46,504 nt of DNA from Planctomycetota bacterium (GTDB taxonomy: Bacteria > Planctomycetota > B15-G4): contig JAJDEQ010000089.1 of NCBI GenBank assembly GCA_029259695.1, forward strand, positions 1-46,504, written 5' to 3'. The notes under the pieces are model-generated. The model did not search any database. It was not told where the DNA came from and worked only from the letters and a program-made list of their open reading frames with translations. This document shows, piece by piece, positions 8,364 through 17,509 of this stretch (position 1 is its first letter; each line of letters begins with the position of its first letter). A program made the translations under genes and the position numbers.

Positions 8364-9367
8364 GGCTGCATTCTCCCATCGCTCAGGCAGACGTGGACCC
8401 CCAGACACACGAGCGCCAGCACGACCGCCCATTGGAACCGATCGATGCCCTCTTCGCGCGTGCTGGATGCCCGGGTGACGCCCTCCATCTGCGAGATGCG
8501 CTTGTTCCAGATCTCGTCCAGCGGGAAGGCAGTCCGATCGGCGGCGAGGAAGGCCCCGCGCGAGGTGCCCGCGATGCGCTCCAGCAGCCCCTCGTCGGGC
8601 GTGCTCATGACGACTTCGCCCTGATCGTCCACCACCGGGCGGCGTTGACCGGTCTCGTCGGTGTAGTAGATGCGCGCGCCATCGGGCGTGCCGTAGGCGA
8701 CGACGTGGATCGGGATGCCCTGGGAGCGCGCGTTGTAGGCGATCTCCGTGGGCGGCGGATCGGACGTGTGGTCCTCGCCGTCGGTCAGCAGCAGGATCAC
8801 CTTCTGGGCCTGCACCTCCGGATCGAACGCGTCGAGAGCCAGCTCCAGGCCCTCGCCCACGGCGGTGCCGCCGCGCGCGTTCGTGAGCGTGTCGACGTCG
8901 TCGAGGAACACGCGGAAGCTGGTCGGGTCATGCGTGAGCGGACACACGCGACGGGCGTCACCGGCGAAGGTGACCAGGCCCACCCGGTCGCCACCCAGGT
9001 GCTCGAGCAGGCCGCGCACGTCGCGCTTGGCCCGATCGAGCCGTGACGGCGACATGTCCCGGGCCAGCATCGAGCGGCTGGTGTCGAGCACGATCATCAC
9101 GTCGACGCCGCGCTGCACGACTTCGCGCACCCACGTCCCGAACAACGGGCCGGCCGCGGCCAGCAGCGTGCCTGCCAGGGCCAGGGCCGCCAGACTGTCA
9201 CGCAACAGCCGACGCCCGCGGGAGAAGCGCGGCGCGAGTTCGCCGGCCAGCCCCCCGAACAGACGCGCGCGCCGGCCCTGGGCACGGGCGACGGCCCACA
9301 ACGAGTACCCCACGATGGGCACCAGCAGCAGCAACCACAGCAGCATGTCGGGACGGGCAAAGCTCAC
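8360..9367 (-). CDS. batB: BatB-like von Willebrand factor A membrane protein
   Basis: 335 residues. Start GTG 9365-9367 overlaps the batA stop by four bases. Two N-terminal membrane helices (MLLWLLLLVPIVGYSLWAVA and LAALALAGTLLAAAGPLFG) precede a von Willebrand A domain with a complete MIDAS site: DTSRS in VMIVLDTSRSM, the threonine in GGTAVGEGL, and the aspartate in LLLTDGEDHT. A C-terminal helix (FQWAVVLALVCLGVHVCLS) anchors the end. This is the BatA/BatB arrangement, with the vWA domain between membrane helices, facing the periplasm. It is the second of two paralogous vWA genes in tandem. Confidence 0.88.
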   Translation of the reverse strand: MSFARPDMLLWLLLLVPIVGYSLWAVARAQGRRARLFGGLAGELAPRFSRGRRLLRDSLAALALAGTLLAAAGPLFGTWVREVVQRGVDVMIVLDTSRSMLARDMSPSRLDRAKRDVRGLLEHLGGDRVGLVTFAGDARRVCPLTHDPTSFRVFLDDVDTLTNARGGTAVGEGLELALDAFDPEVQAQKVILLLTDGEDHTSDPPPTEIAYNARSQGIPIHVVAYGTPDGARIYYTDETGQRRPVVDDQGEVVMSTPDEGLLERIAGTSRGAFLAADRTAFPLDEIWNKRISQMEGVTRASSTREEGIDRFQWAVVLALVCLGVHVCLSDGRMQP

Positions 9368-10329
9368 GAGGTGAACTCCAGGTACGGCCCGCGCGAAAGC
9401 AACTGGCCCAGGGCGATCAGCGCCGCGGCGGGGATGATCAACCACAGGTAGAGGTCTTCGTAGTCCGTGTAGCGCACATCGAGCCGTTCGGTCCGTTCGA
9501 GGGCGTCGATCTCGTCGTAGACGGCCTGCAGCGCGGCGCCGTCCCGCGCGCGGAAGAAGCGCCCGCCCGTATCGCGCGCCATGGACTCGAGCAGGTGGGT
9601 GTTGAGCGGCACCTCGCGCCGCCCCATGAGCCCGTCGATCACGACGCGACCCGCACCCACGGTGTAGACCTTGATGCCCAGCTCCTTGCACAGGCGCGTG
9701 GCGGCCTCCGGGTCGACCGTGGTCACGTTCTGTTCGCCGTCGGTGAGCAGGATGATCACGCGGCTCTTGGCGTCACTGTCCTTGAGCTTGGACGCGGCGA
9801 AGCCCACGGCCACACCGATCGCCGTGCCGTCCTCCTCGGAGTTCGCGCGCACCACCTCGAGCATCTGCAACTGTTCGAGCACCGCCTGCTTGTCGAGCGT
9901 GAGCGGGCACTCGCTGCGCGGATAGGCCGCGAAACTCAGCAGACCCAGGCGGTCGTTCTCGCGGGCCTCGACGAAGCGAGCCACGACCTCCTTCACCACC
10001 ACCAGGTTCGACAGGTTGGCCTCGATCCCGGCCCGGCTCATGGACGACGAGGCGTCCACCACGAGCATGATGTCGATGCCCTCGGTGATCACCTGGGACT
10101 CTTCGCGTCCCTTGAGCGGCCGCGCGAGGGCCCCCACGAGCAGGATCGCCGCCAGGGTGAACAACGCGCCGGGCAGCCACATCGTGCGGCTGCGCCAACT
10201 GCCCGGGACGCCGCCCAGGATGCGTTCGCTGCCGCCGTCGGCGGCGGCACCCGGGCGCCGTGCGCGCCACACGGCCACGACCAGCACGGGCACCAGCAGC
10301 GCCAGGAACCACGGATCACCGAGCATCAT
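9364..10329 (-). CDS. batA: BatA-like von Willebrand factor A membrane protein
   Basis: 321 residues. ATG 10327-10329 shares one base with the upstream stop (TGATG), and GGAGGGG lies eight bases before it; a second ATG follows directly. Layout as in its neighbour BatB: a short first helix (FLALLVPVLVVAVW), a second (LPGALFTLAAILLVGALA), a vWA domain with MIDAS residues DASSS in IMLVVDASSSMS, the threonine in DGTAIGVAVG, and LLTDGEQN, then a last helix (LYLWLIIPAAALIALGQLL). The pair probably forms metal-dependent protein-protein contacts with BatD/BatE and is acted on by the MoxR ATPase, as proposed for MoxR-vWA systems. Confidence 0.9.
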   Translation of the reverse strand: MMLGDPWFLALLVPVLVVAVWRARRPGAAADGGSERILGGVPGSWRSRTMWLPGALFTLAAILLVGALARPLKGREESQVITEGIDIMLVVDASSSMSRAGIEANLSNLVVVKEVVARFVEARENDRLGLLSFAAYPRSECPLTLDKQAVLEQLQMLEVVRANSEEDGTAIGVAVGFAASKLKDSDAKSRVIILLTDGEQNVTTVDPEAATRLCKELGIKVYTVGAGRVVIDGLMGRREVPLNTHLLESMARDTGGRFFRARDGAALQAVYDEIDALERTERLDVRYTDYEDLYLWLIIPAAALIALGQLLSRGPYLEFTS

Positions 10330-11672
10330 CAGAAGCCCCTCCGGGCCGGCTCGGCGGGCTGCGACGGCCGCGCCGCGCCGGGCGCGTCCTCGCGATCGTG
10401 ATCGCGCGCCGGGTCGTCGCCGCCGGAGTCATCTCCGCCGGGCGACGCCGGGCTATCGGACGCCGGGCCATCGGACGCCGGGCCATCGGACGCGTCGCCA
10501 TCGAGCGCCCCATGATCGGCCGACGCGAGCTCCGCGTCGCTCACCTCGCGCGTGTGTTCCACGAAGGCATCCGCGGTGCCGAGCAGACCGTGCGCCTGTT
10601 CGAGTCCCGGAACGTGGCGGGCGAACTTCACCAGGTCGCACAGGGTCAGGAACGGCTCGAGCGAGCCGCGATGGTCGTCGAGCGCCGGGTGGCCGCTCGC
10701 ACGCCCCAGGAACTCCTCGGTCGTGAGGTCGGGCGCGTGCACGTCGAAGCGCGCGCCGATGTAGGTGCGCAACACGTCGCTCACGTCCACCACGAAGGTC
10801 TGCACTTCGGTCGACGTGCGTGGCAGGTGGGCGCGCAATCGCGCCAGCTCCTCGGCGGCGATCAGCTCGGGCGGTCGCGGGGGGACGTGCACGACCACGT
10901 GCCGCGTCGAGCGCACCACGAAGAGCATCAGCGCCAGCAGTGCCAGGCCCAGCACCAGGTAGAAGGGCAGCGGGTCGGCCGCTCCGAGCGGGACGCGCAG
11001 GGGATCGAGGGCCTCGGCCACCCGGGGCGCGGTCCCCGTCGGCAGTCCCAACCCCACTTCCACCTCGAAGCTCGGCAACGAGATCGGCGGACGGCCGTCG
11101 GGCACCAGTTGCCCGGTGTCCGTCGCCACCAACCACTGCAGGGCCAGGGAGTCGAACGCGAAGCGCCCCTCCGCCACGATGCTCAGCGGCACGCGCACCC
11201 GGACGTGACCGTCGTCGGTCGACGTCAGCTGCGGCTCTCGCGCGCGCACGCCGGACGGCACCTCGCCCATGAGTTCCAGACCGTCGGCCTGAACAGCAGG
11301 CTGCTCCACGTAGATCACCACGTCGAACCAGCGCCCGAGCAGCACCGGCTCGGTGGGCGGCTCCACGCGCACCGCGATGGGAACGCCGTCATGCGCCCCG
11401 CCCTGATCTGCCCCGCCCTGATCTGCGCCACCCTGATCTGCGCCACCCTGAACCGCGCCATCCTGAACCGCGCCACCCTGAACCGCGCCACCCTGAACCG
11501 CGCCGTCCTGCACCACACCGTCGGGAGCCGCGCCGTTCTGAGCAGACGACGGCTGCGCGCACACGGGCAGCACGAGCGCGGTCACCAGGACGCAGATCAC
11601 GAGCCGGAGCGCGCTGCGTGCTCGGCGCGAGCACGACCCGGCCCGGTCCTCGGCTTTGCAACAGATGGTCAT
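10329..11672 (-). CDS. Operon-linked membrane protein with tandem-repeat N-terminus
   Basis: 447 residues. ATG 11670-11672 overlaps the DUF58 stop by four bases. After a signal peptide (LRLVICVLVTALVLPVCA, about 22-39) comes a run of five-residue repeats such as QGGAV and QGGAD (about 50-95). A beta-rich extracytoplasmic domain follows (VRVEPPTEPVLLGRWFDVVI onward), then one membrane helix (PFYLVLGLALLALMLFVV, about 240-257), then a cytoplasmic helical domain (TEVQTFVVDVSDVLRTYIGA, DLTTEEFLGRA, LCDLVKFARHVPG) and an acidic, GPASD-repeat-rich tail. The helical part after the membrane helix resembles proteins commonly found between DUF58 and BatA genes, often annotated DUF4381 or hypothetical. 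The role is inferred from operon position only. Confidence 0.75.
   Translation of the reverse strand: MTICCKAEDRAGSCSRRARSALRLVICVLVTALVLPVCAQPSSAQNGAAPDGVVQDGAVQGGAVQGGAVQDGAVQGGADQGGADQGGADQGGAHDGVPIAVRVEPPTEPVLLGRWFDVVIYVEQPAVQADGLELMGEVPSGVRAREPQLTSTDDGHVRVRVPLSIVAEGRFAFDSLALQWLVATDTGQLVPDGRPPISLPSFEVEVGLGLPTGTAPRVAEALDPLRVPLGAADPLPFYLVLGLALLALMLFVVRSTRHVVVHVPPRPPELIAAEELARLRAHLPRTSTEVQTFVVDVSDVLRTYIGARFDVHAPDLTTEEFLGRASGHPALDDHRGSLEPFLTLCDLVKFARHVPGLEQAHGLLGTADAFVEHTREVSDAELASADHGALDGDASDGPASDGPASDSPASPGGDDSGGDDPARDHDREDAPGAARPSQPAEPARRGF
11401..11520. repeat. 15-bp tandem repeat in the bat-operon membrane protein gene
   Basis: Eight consecutive 15-base units of the form CCCTGATCTGCGCCA or CCCTGAACCGCGCCA (plus strand), encoding on the minus strand five-residue units such as GGADQ and GGAVQ. 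Copies differ by one to three bases and preserve the frame. Confidence 0.88.
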
Positions 11673-12730
11673 CGCAAACGCCGTTCCCGCTGGTGCAGGT
11701 AGGCGACGAGCGGATCGACCACGTGGTCTCCCATGGGGATGTCCACCAGGTCGACCCCGTGACGACCCAGCACGTCCTTCAGGTCTCGGGTGCGTTCGGC
11801 GGCGCGCTCACCGAGGACCCGCCGGACCGCCGCGCTCGACGTGTCCAGCATGACCTGCCCGCCCGTCTCCGGATCGCGCCAACGCACGAGGCCCACGTCG
11901 GGCGGTTCACCGTGCAGCGCGTCCAGCAGCCGCAGCGCCACCACGTCGTGTCGCCGGGCCAGCATGCCCAGCGGGCGCTCGAAGCCGTCGTCGAGGAAGT
12001 CCGAGAGCACGAAGATGTAGGCGCGGCGCTTGAGCACGCCGGCCAGGTGTTCACAGGCCTCCGCGACCGACGTGCCGGTGCTCTCCGCGTCGCGATAGAG
12101 CGCCTCGCGGATGATGCGGAAGGCCTGCTTGGTCCCGCCCTGCGGCGGCAACTCCAGCTCCACGTGATCGCTGAACGCCAGGAAACCCGCCCGATCGCCC
12201 GACTGCACCGCCGAGAAGGCCAGGATCGCCGCGAGTTCGGCGGCGGCGGCGCGCACGCTGCGCTCGCGACTCCCGAGGCGCGTGCTGGCCGACACGTCGA
12301 GCGCCAACATGACCGTCTGCTCGCGCTCCTCCACGAACTTCTTGATGTACGGCCGGCCCGTGCGCGCCGTGACGTTCCAGTCGATGGCGCGCACGTCGTC
12401 TCCCGGCACGTACTCGCGCACCTCCTCGAACTCCATGCCGCTGCCGCGGAACACGGAGCGGAAGCCGCCGGCGATCATGTCGGTCACCGCCTGGCGCGTG
12501 CGCAACTGCACGCGACGCACGGCCCGCAGGATCTCCGCCGTGGACGGCTCGCCCGCGCGCCGCTCGTCCTCGCCTCGGGCGAGCCCGGTGCTCCCGGCCA
12601 ACCCGGCTCCCGCCCGGCCGGTCGCCGCGCCGGTCCCCGCGCCGGTCCCCGTGCTGCGCGCACCGCTCCCCTGCTGAGGGTCGGATCGCCCCCCGGAGCC
12701 GTCTCCGTCTCGTGACGCCGTGGTCACCAT
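11669..12730 (-). CDS. DUF58 domain protein
   Basis: 353 residues. Start ATG 12728-12730. The first 60 residues are low-complexity Gly/Ala/Thr. The DUF58 core starts near residue 65 (ILRAVRRVQLRTRQAVTDMI) and has the hallmark segment EYVPGDDVRAIDWNVTARTG, followed by VKKFVEERE-like sequence and a degenerate vWA start (VMLALDVSAST) with later LAFSDHVE and FVLSDFLDDG. DUF58 proteins nearly always sit beside MoxR AAA+ genes and are thought to link the ATPase to vWA proteins. Here it is 24 bases downstream of moxR and overlaps the next gene by four bases, so translational coupling is likely. Confidence 0.92.
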   Translation of the reverse strand: MVTTASRDGDGSGGRSDPQQGSGARSTGTGAGTGAATGRAGAGLAGSTGLARGEDERRAGEPSTAEILRAVRRVQLRTRQAVTDMIAGGFRSVFRGSGMEFEEVREYVPGDDVRAIDWNVTARTGRPYIKKFVEEREQTVMLALDVSASTRLGSRERSVRAAAAELAAILAFSAVQSGDRAGFLAFSDHVELELPPQGGTKQAFRIIREALYRDAESTGTSVAEACEHLAGVLKRRAYIFVLSDFLDDGFERPLGMLARRHDVVALRLLDALHGEPPDVGLVRWRDPETGGQVMLDTSSAAVRRVLGERAAERTRDLKDVLGRHGVDLVDIPMGDHVVDPLVAYLHQRERRLR

Positions 12731-12754
12731 GTCCTGGCGAACCTCCCGGGCGCC

Positions 12755-13750
<996 letters not shown>

Positions 13751-13918
13751 CACCTCCTCGCGCACACCGGCGCGTCGCCTCATCCGACCGCAATCAGGCC
13801 CTGCCAGGGCGGTTCGGGCGAATGATAACGATCGGAGGGGGCGTGTGTTGGAGCCCCCGATGGCGCGGCGTTGACGCTCTGACTCAGCCGTCCGCCGGGC
13901 GGAGCCCTGCCCCGAGAG

Positions 13919-15196
13919 TCACGGCTCGACTTCGCCGGGAGGTAGGTCGGCGGCGCGCTCCGGCTTGCCGCTACCCACCCAGCGACCGCTCGCGTAGCGG
14001 GCCAGGTGCTCGGCCGGGCTCACCCCCGCCACGCCGTCGATCCGGCCGTCCAGATCGATGTCCTCGATCACGACCCGCTCCTCCCGGACCGACACGGCGT
14101 GCTCCCAGGGGCGCTGGTTGCGCACCACGATCACGTGACCGCGCTCGCTGTGCCGGGCGGCCCCCAGCGAGTTGGCCCGGGCCATGCCGGGGAATTCGGG
14201 GTGCCCCAGCACGATGCGCCCGCGGGTCAGACGCCCGCCGGCCAGGTCCAGGGTGTGGATCTCGCGCGGGGCGCTGTGGGCCAGCAGGTACAGGTCGTCG
14301 CCGTGGGGGTTGCAGGCGATGGCGACCACGGGCGCCAGGGGCTCGTGGCCGTCGGACAGGAACAGCACCTGCTTCGACACGGCCGGGAGCGGCGGGCGCA
14401 CCATCATCCCGGGGAAGCCGCCGGGCATCGGCACCGGGTCCCGGGCGACGTTGGAGAAGCTCCAGCGCTCGACGATCACCCGCCCCAGGGGCGCGATCCA
14501 GCCGGCGACATAGAGCACGTCAGCGCGGGCGTCGTGGCGGCACACGGCGGTCGGGTGGAACGACAGCACCGACGTGTCGTCGACCTCGTCGGCGGGCTGG
14601 AACATGAGCGCCGCCACCATCTCGGGCGGAAGCTGGGCCAGCAGTTCGGCCATGTCGTCGCCGCCCGGCGGCCCGTCGCCGGGGCCGCCCTCGCCGCCGT
14701 GGCCGCCCTCGCCGCTGTGGCCGCCGTCGCCGCCGTCGCCGCTGTGGCCGCCCTCGCCGCCGGGACCGCCTTCGCCGCCGTGGCCATCCGCGCCGCCGGG
14801 GCCGTGCGCAGTTCCCGGACCTCCGGTGCCATCCGGGCCGGCGTGTCGATCAGGGCCGCCGGCTGTCTCGGGGCCGTCCCCTTCGCGCCGGTAGCGCCAG
14901 TGCAGCGTGATGCTCTTGCGGTCGTCGGTGTTGTCGAGGGTGACGAAGCACGACACCCGCAGGCCGGGGTCGTCCACGGGCACCTCGAAGCGCTCCGCGT
15001 AGCCGGTGTCGAGTTCCACCGCGACGCGCAGGGCGTCCGGCAACGGCTGCGCCTGTGCCGCGACATCGACCGCGCCGGCGAGCACGACGAGCACCAGGCT
15101 CAGCATCCACGTGGGCGAGCTCACCGGCCGCGGCAACCTCGGGCGTGAGCTCGTCATCCCGCGTCCCGGGTGCTGCGGTGCTGACATGTCGTTCAT
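13919..15196 (-). CDS. Exported protein of unknown function with Gly/His-rich insert
   Basis: 425 residues. Start ATG 15194-15196 with GGAGG seven bases upstream. Signal peptide PTWMLSLVLVVLAGAVDVAA (about 28-47). The first mature part is beta-rich and ends in SITLHWRYRREG. Then comes a region of about 60 residues made mostly of Gly, Glu, Asp and His in GGEGGHSGDGG-type units. The C-terminal half reads like a beta-propeller or repeated beta-sheet (LYVAGWIAPLGRVIVERWSF, KQVLFLSDGHEPLAPVVAIA, DDLYLLAHSAPREIHTLDLA) and contains one EF-hand-like loop (DIDLDGRIDGV). I do not recognise a named family. It lies 70 bases downstream of recG and may be cotranscribed with it. Confidence 0.72.
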   Translation of the reverse strand: MNDMSAPQHPGRGMTSSRPRLPRPVSSPTWMLSLVLVVLAGAVDVAAQAQPLPDALRVAVELDTGYAERFEVPVDDPGLRVSCFVTLDNTDDRKSITLHWRYRREGDGPETAGGPDRHAGPDGTGGPGTAHGPGGADGHGGEGGPGGEGGHSGDGGDGGHSGEGGHGGEGGPGDGPPGGDDMAELLAQLPPEMVAALMFQPADEVDDTSVLSFHPTAVCRHDARADVLYVAGWIAPLGRVIVERWSFSNVARDPVPMPGGFPGMMVRPPLPAVSKQVLFLSDGHEPLAPVVAIACNPHGDDLYLLAHSAPREIHTLDLAGGRLTRGRIVLGHPEFPGMARANSLGAARHSERGHVIVVRNQRPWEHAVSVREERVVIEDIDLDGRIDGVAGVSPAEHLARYASGRWVGSGKPERAADLPPGEVEP

Positions 15197-15266
15197 CGTT
15201 GCGCCTCCCCCATGCTCATCGGCCGCCGGGCGGTCGGGGCTGTGATGCCGGTGACAGTCCATGCCG

Positions 15267-17459
15267 TCAGCCCCCCGCCAGCAGGTTCTCGTCGTCCAGC
15301 TCCATCTCCGGGAAGACGACCGTGCGCAGCCGGCGCAGGTCGGCGGCGCCCAGCCGCCGTGCGGCCGCCAGGGCCTCGACCCGGGCCTCGGCCAGCAGCG
15401 CCACGTCGCGCACCGGGTCGAGCACGCAGAACGACGGCATCCCACTCTGTCGCGTCCCGAGCATCTCTCCCGGCCCGCGCAGTTCCAGGTCCTTCTCGGC
15501 TAGGACGAAGCCGTCGTCGCTGTGCACCAGGGCGTCGACCCGGGCGCGGGCGGTGGGACCGCGAACCGGGCCCAACAGGTAACACGACCCGGGCTCGCGA
15601 CCGCGCCCCACCCGCCCGCGGATCTGGTGCAGCGTCGCCAGGCCGAAGCGCGACGGGTCGGGGACGACCACGAACGTCGCTTCGGGCACGTCGAGACCCA
15701 CCTCGATCAGCACGGTGGCCACGAGCACCTGGGTCTCGCCGCTGCGGAAGCCGTCGAGCACGCGACGCTGCTCGGCCCCCTCCATGCGACCGTGCACCGC
15801 GGCCACCCGCGCGTCGGGCAGCGCCCGGCGCACCGACTCCAGCGTCGCCGCAACCGAGTGATCGACCGCCTGGTCATCGGCCTCGTCGCCGCGCGCAGCG
15901 TTCGGCTCCGTGCCGATCGACGGACACACCACGTAGCCGCGATGCCCGTCGGCCACGACCCGTCCGAGGCGCTTCCACAGCGCCGCCTGGCGCCCGCCGG
16001 TCACGTACTCGGTGTGTCGCGGCGAACGCCCGGGGGGCAACTCGTCGAGCACGCTCACGTCGAGTTCGCCGTAGGCCGTCAGGGCCAGGGTGCGCGGGAT
16101 CGGCGTGGCAGTCATCACCAGCAGGTGCGGTGAGCCGCCCTTGTTGCGGAAGCGCGCCCGTTGGCGCACGCCGAAGCGATGTTGTTCGTCCACCACCGTC
16201 ACCGCGAGGTCGGCGAAGGTCACCCCCGCCGACTGCAGGCCGTGCGTGCCCACCGCGAAGGTCGCCGCGCCGCTCGCCAGGGACTCGCGCGCGGCCCGGC
16301 GCTCGGGCGCCGACCCGCCGCCCAGCACCAGCACCACCCCGTGCTCGTCGCGCACACCTCCCTCGGCCAACAGCCGGCGGAGCTCCCGCGCGTGCTGGAT
16401 CGCCAGCAGTTCGGTGGGCGCCATGAGCGCGGCCTGGCGCCCGTCGAGCCACGCCGCGAGCAAGGCGTAGAGCGCCATCATGGTCTTGCCCGAGCCCACG
16501 TCGCCCTGGAGCAGGCGGCCCATGGGACGGGCGTCCTCGCCCGCCAAGGCGGTGCCCGACAGATCGTGCCGCAGCTCGTCCAGCACGCGGGCCTGGGCGG
16601 CGGTGGGTGCGTGGGGCAGCATGGCCAGCAGTTGCCCGTGCCGCGCGTCGTCGATCGACAGCGCCGTGCTCGCAGGACGGGCAGCGTCCGCCGCCGACCC
16701 GGCGCGGCGCGTGTGCTCCAGGCGCCGCGCCGCCACCTCCAACGAGAGCGCCAGGGCCTCGTCCCGGGCCAGACGCTGGCGGGCCTCGCGGGCCCCCTCC
16801 AGCGACTCGGGGCGATGGATCGCGGCGAGCGCGGCGCCCAGGCCCGGCGACTTGTCGTCGGCGTCACGCCAGTCCTCGATCTCGACCTCTTCCAGCAAGG
16901 CGGCCAGGGCCTTGCGGTGCACGCGCGGCGGAACACCGCGCGGCAGGCGATACACGGGCAGCAGCGGCAGCGCGGGCGCCGACGGCGGCGCAGGCGACGG
17001 GCTGCCGTCCACCGGCTCCTGCTCCGACCCGTCCGGCAACCGCTCGTAGTCGGACACCAGCAGTCGATCGCTCTCGGCATCGCGGCGCCCCGCGACCCAC
17101 ACCCGCGTCCCCCGCGGCAGCGACTTGGCCAGGTAGGGACGATTGAAGAGCAACGCCGTGATCTCGCCGCCGCCCTCGCAGGCCAGCTTCAAGCTCACCG
17201 TGCTGCGCCGGCCCCGGCGTCGCACCGAGGCCCGCAGGACCGCCCCCACCACGGCCCCCATGGCGCCCGGTTCGAGCGCCTCCAGGGGGCCGGCCTCGGG
17301 CCGCACTCGAAAGCGCACCGGGAGGTGATACAGGAGCTGGCGCCGCGAACCGATCCCCGCCCGGGCGTAGGCGGCCGCCCGCTGGGGACCGATCCCCGGC
17401 AGGCCTTCCACCGGACCGTCCCAAGGCCAGGGGTGCGCCGGGGGGCGGCGAGGCGCCAC
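15267..17459 (-). CDS. recG: ATP-dependent DNA helicase RecG
   Basis: Superfamily 2 helicase that remodels stalled forks and Holliday junctions. The wedge (OB) domain begins near the N-terminus (GPVEGLPGIGPQRAAAYARA). Helicase motifs are in order: Walker A LLQGDVGSGKTMMALYAL, motif Ia ALMAPTELLAIQHA, motif II DEQHRFGVRQR, motif III TATPIPRTLALTAYGELDVS, motif V VLVATVLIEVGLDVPEA, motif VI LHQIRGRVGRG, and the TRG region DGFVLAEKDLELRGPGEMLG. GTG 17457-17459 is chosen because AGGTGA lies eight bases upstream; the frame is open to 17525, but that would overlap the divergent SUMF1 gene. At 730 residues it is slightly longer than most RecG, with a low-complexity insert (GSPSPAPPSAPALPL) in the wedge. 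Confidence 0.95.
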   Translation of the reverse strand: MAPRRPPAHPWPWDGPVEGLPGIGPQRAAAYARAGIGSRRQLLYHLPVRFRVRPEAGPLEALEPGAMGAVVGAVLRASVRRRGRRSTVSLKLACEGGGEITALLFNRPYLAKSLPRGTRVWVAGRRDAESDRLLVSDYERLPDGSEQEPVDGSPSPAPPSAPALPLLPVYRLPRGVPPRVHRKALAALLEEVEIEDWRDADDKSPGLGAALAAIHRPESLEGAREARQRLARDEALALSLEVAARRLEHTRRAGSAADAARPASTALSIDDARHGQLLAMLPHAPTAAQARVLDELRHDLSGTALAGEDARPMGRLLQGDVGSGKTMMALYALLAAWLDGRQAALMAPTELLAIQHARELRRLLAEGGVRDEHGVVLVLGGGSAPERRAARESLASGAATFAVGTHGLQSAGVTFADLAVTVVDEQHRFGVRQRARFRNKGGSPHLLVMTATPIPRTLALTAYGELDVSVLDELPPGRSPRHTEYVTGGRQAALWKRLGRVVADGHRGYVVCPSIGTEPNAARGDEADDQAVDHSVAATLESVRRALPDARVAAVHGRMEGAEQRRVLDGFRSGETQVLVATVLIEVGLDVPEATFVVVPDPSRFGLATLHQIRGRVGRGREPGSCYLLGPVRGPTARARVDALVHSDDGFVLAEKDLELRGPGEMLGTRQSGMPSFCVLDPVRDVALLAEARVEALAAARRLGAADLRRLRTVVFPEMELDDENLLAGG

Positions 17460-17509
17460 AATGGGTGTCACCTGTCGAGCTCGCGCGGCTTGATCCGTCA
17501 CGGGAACCG

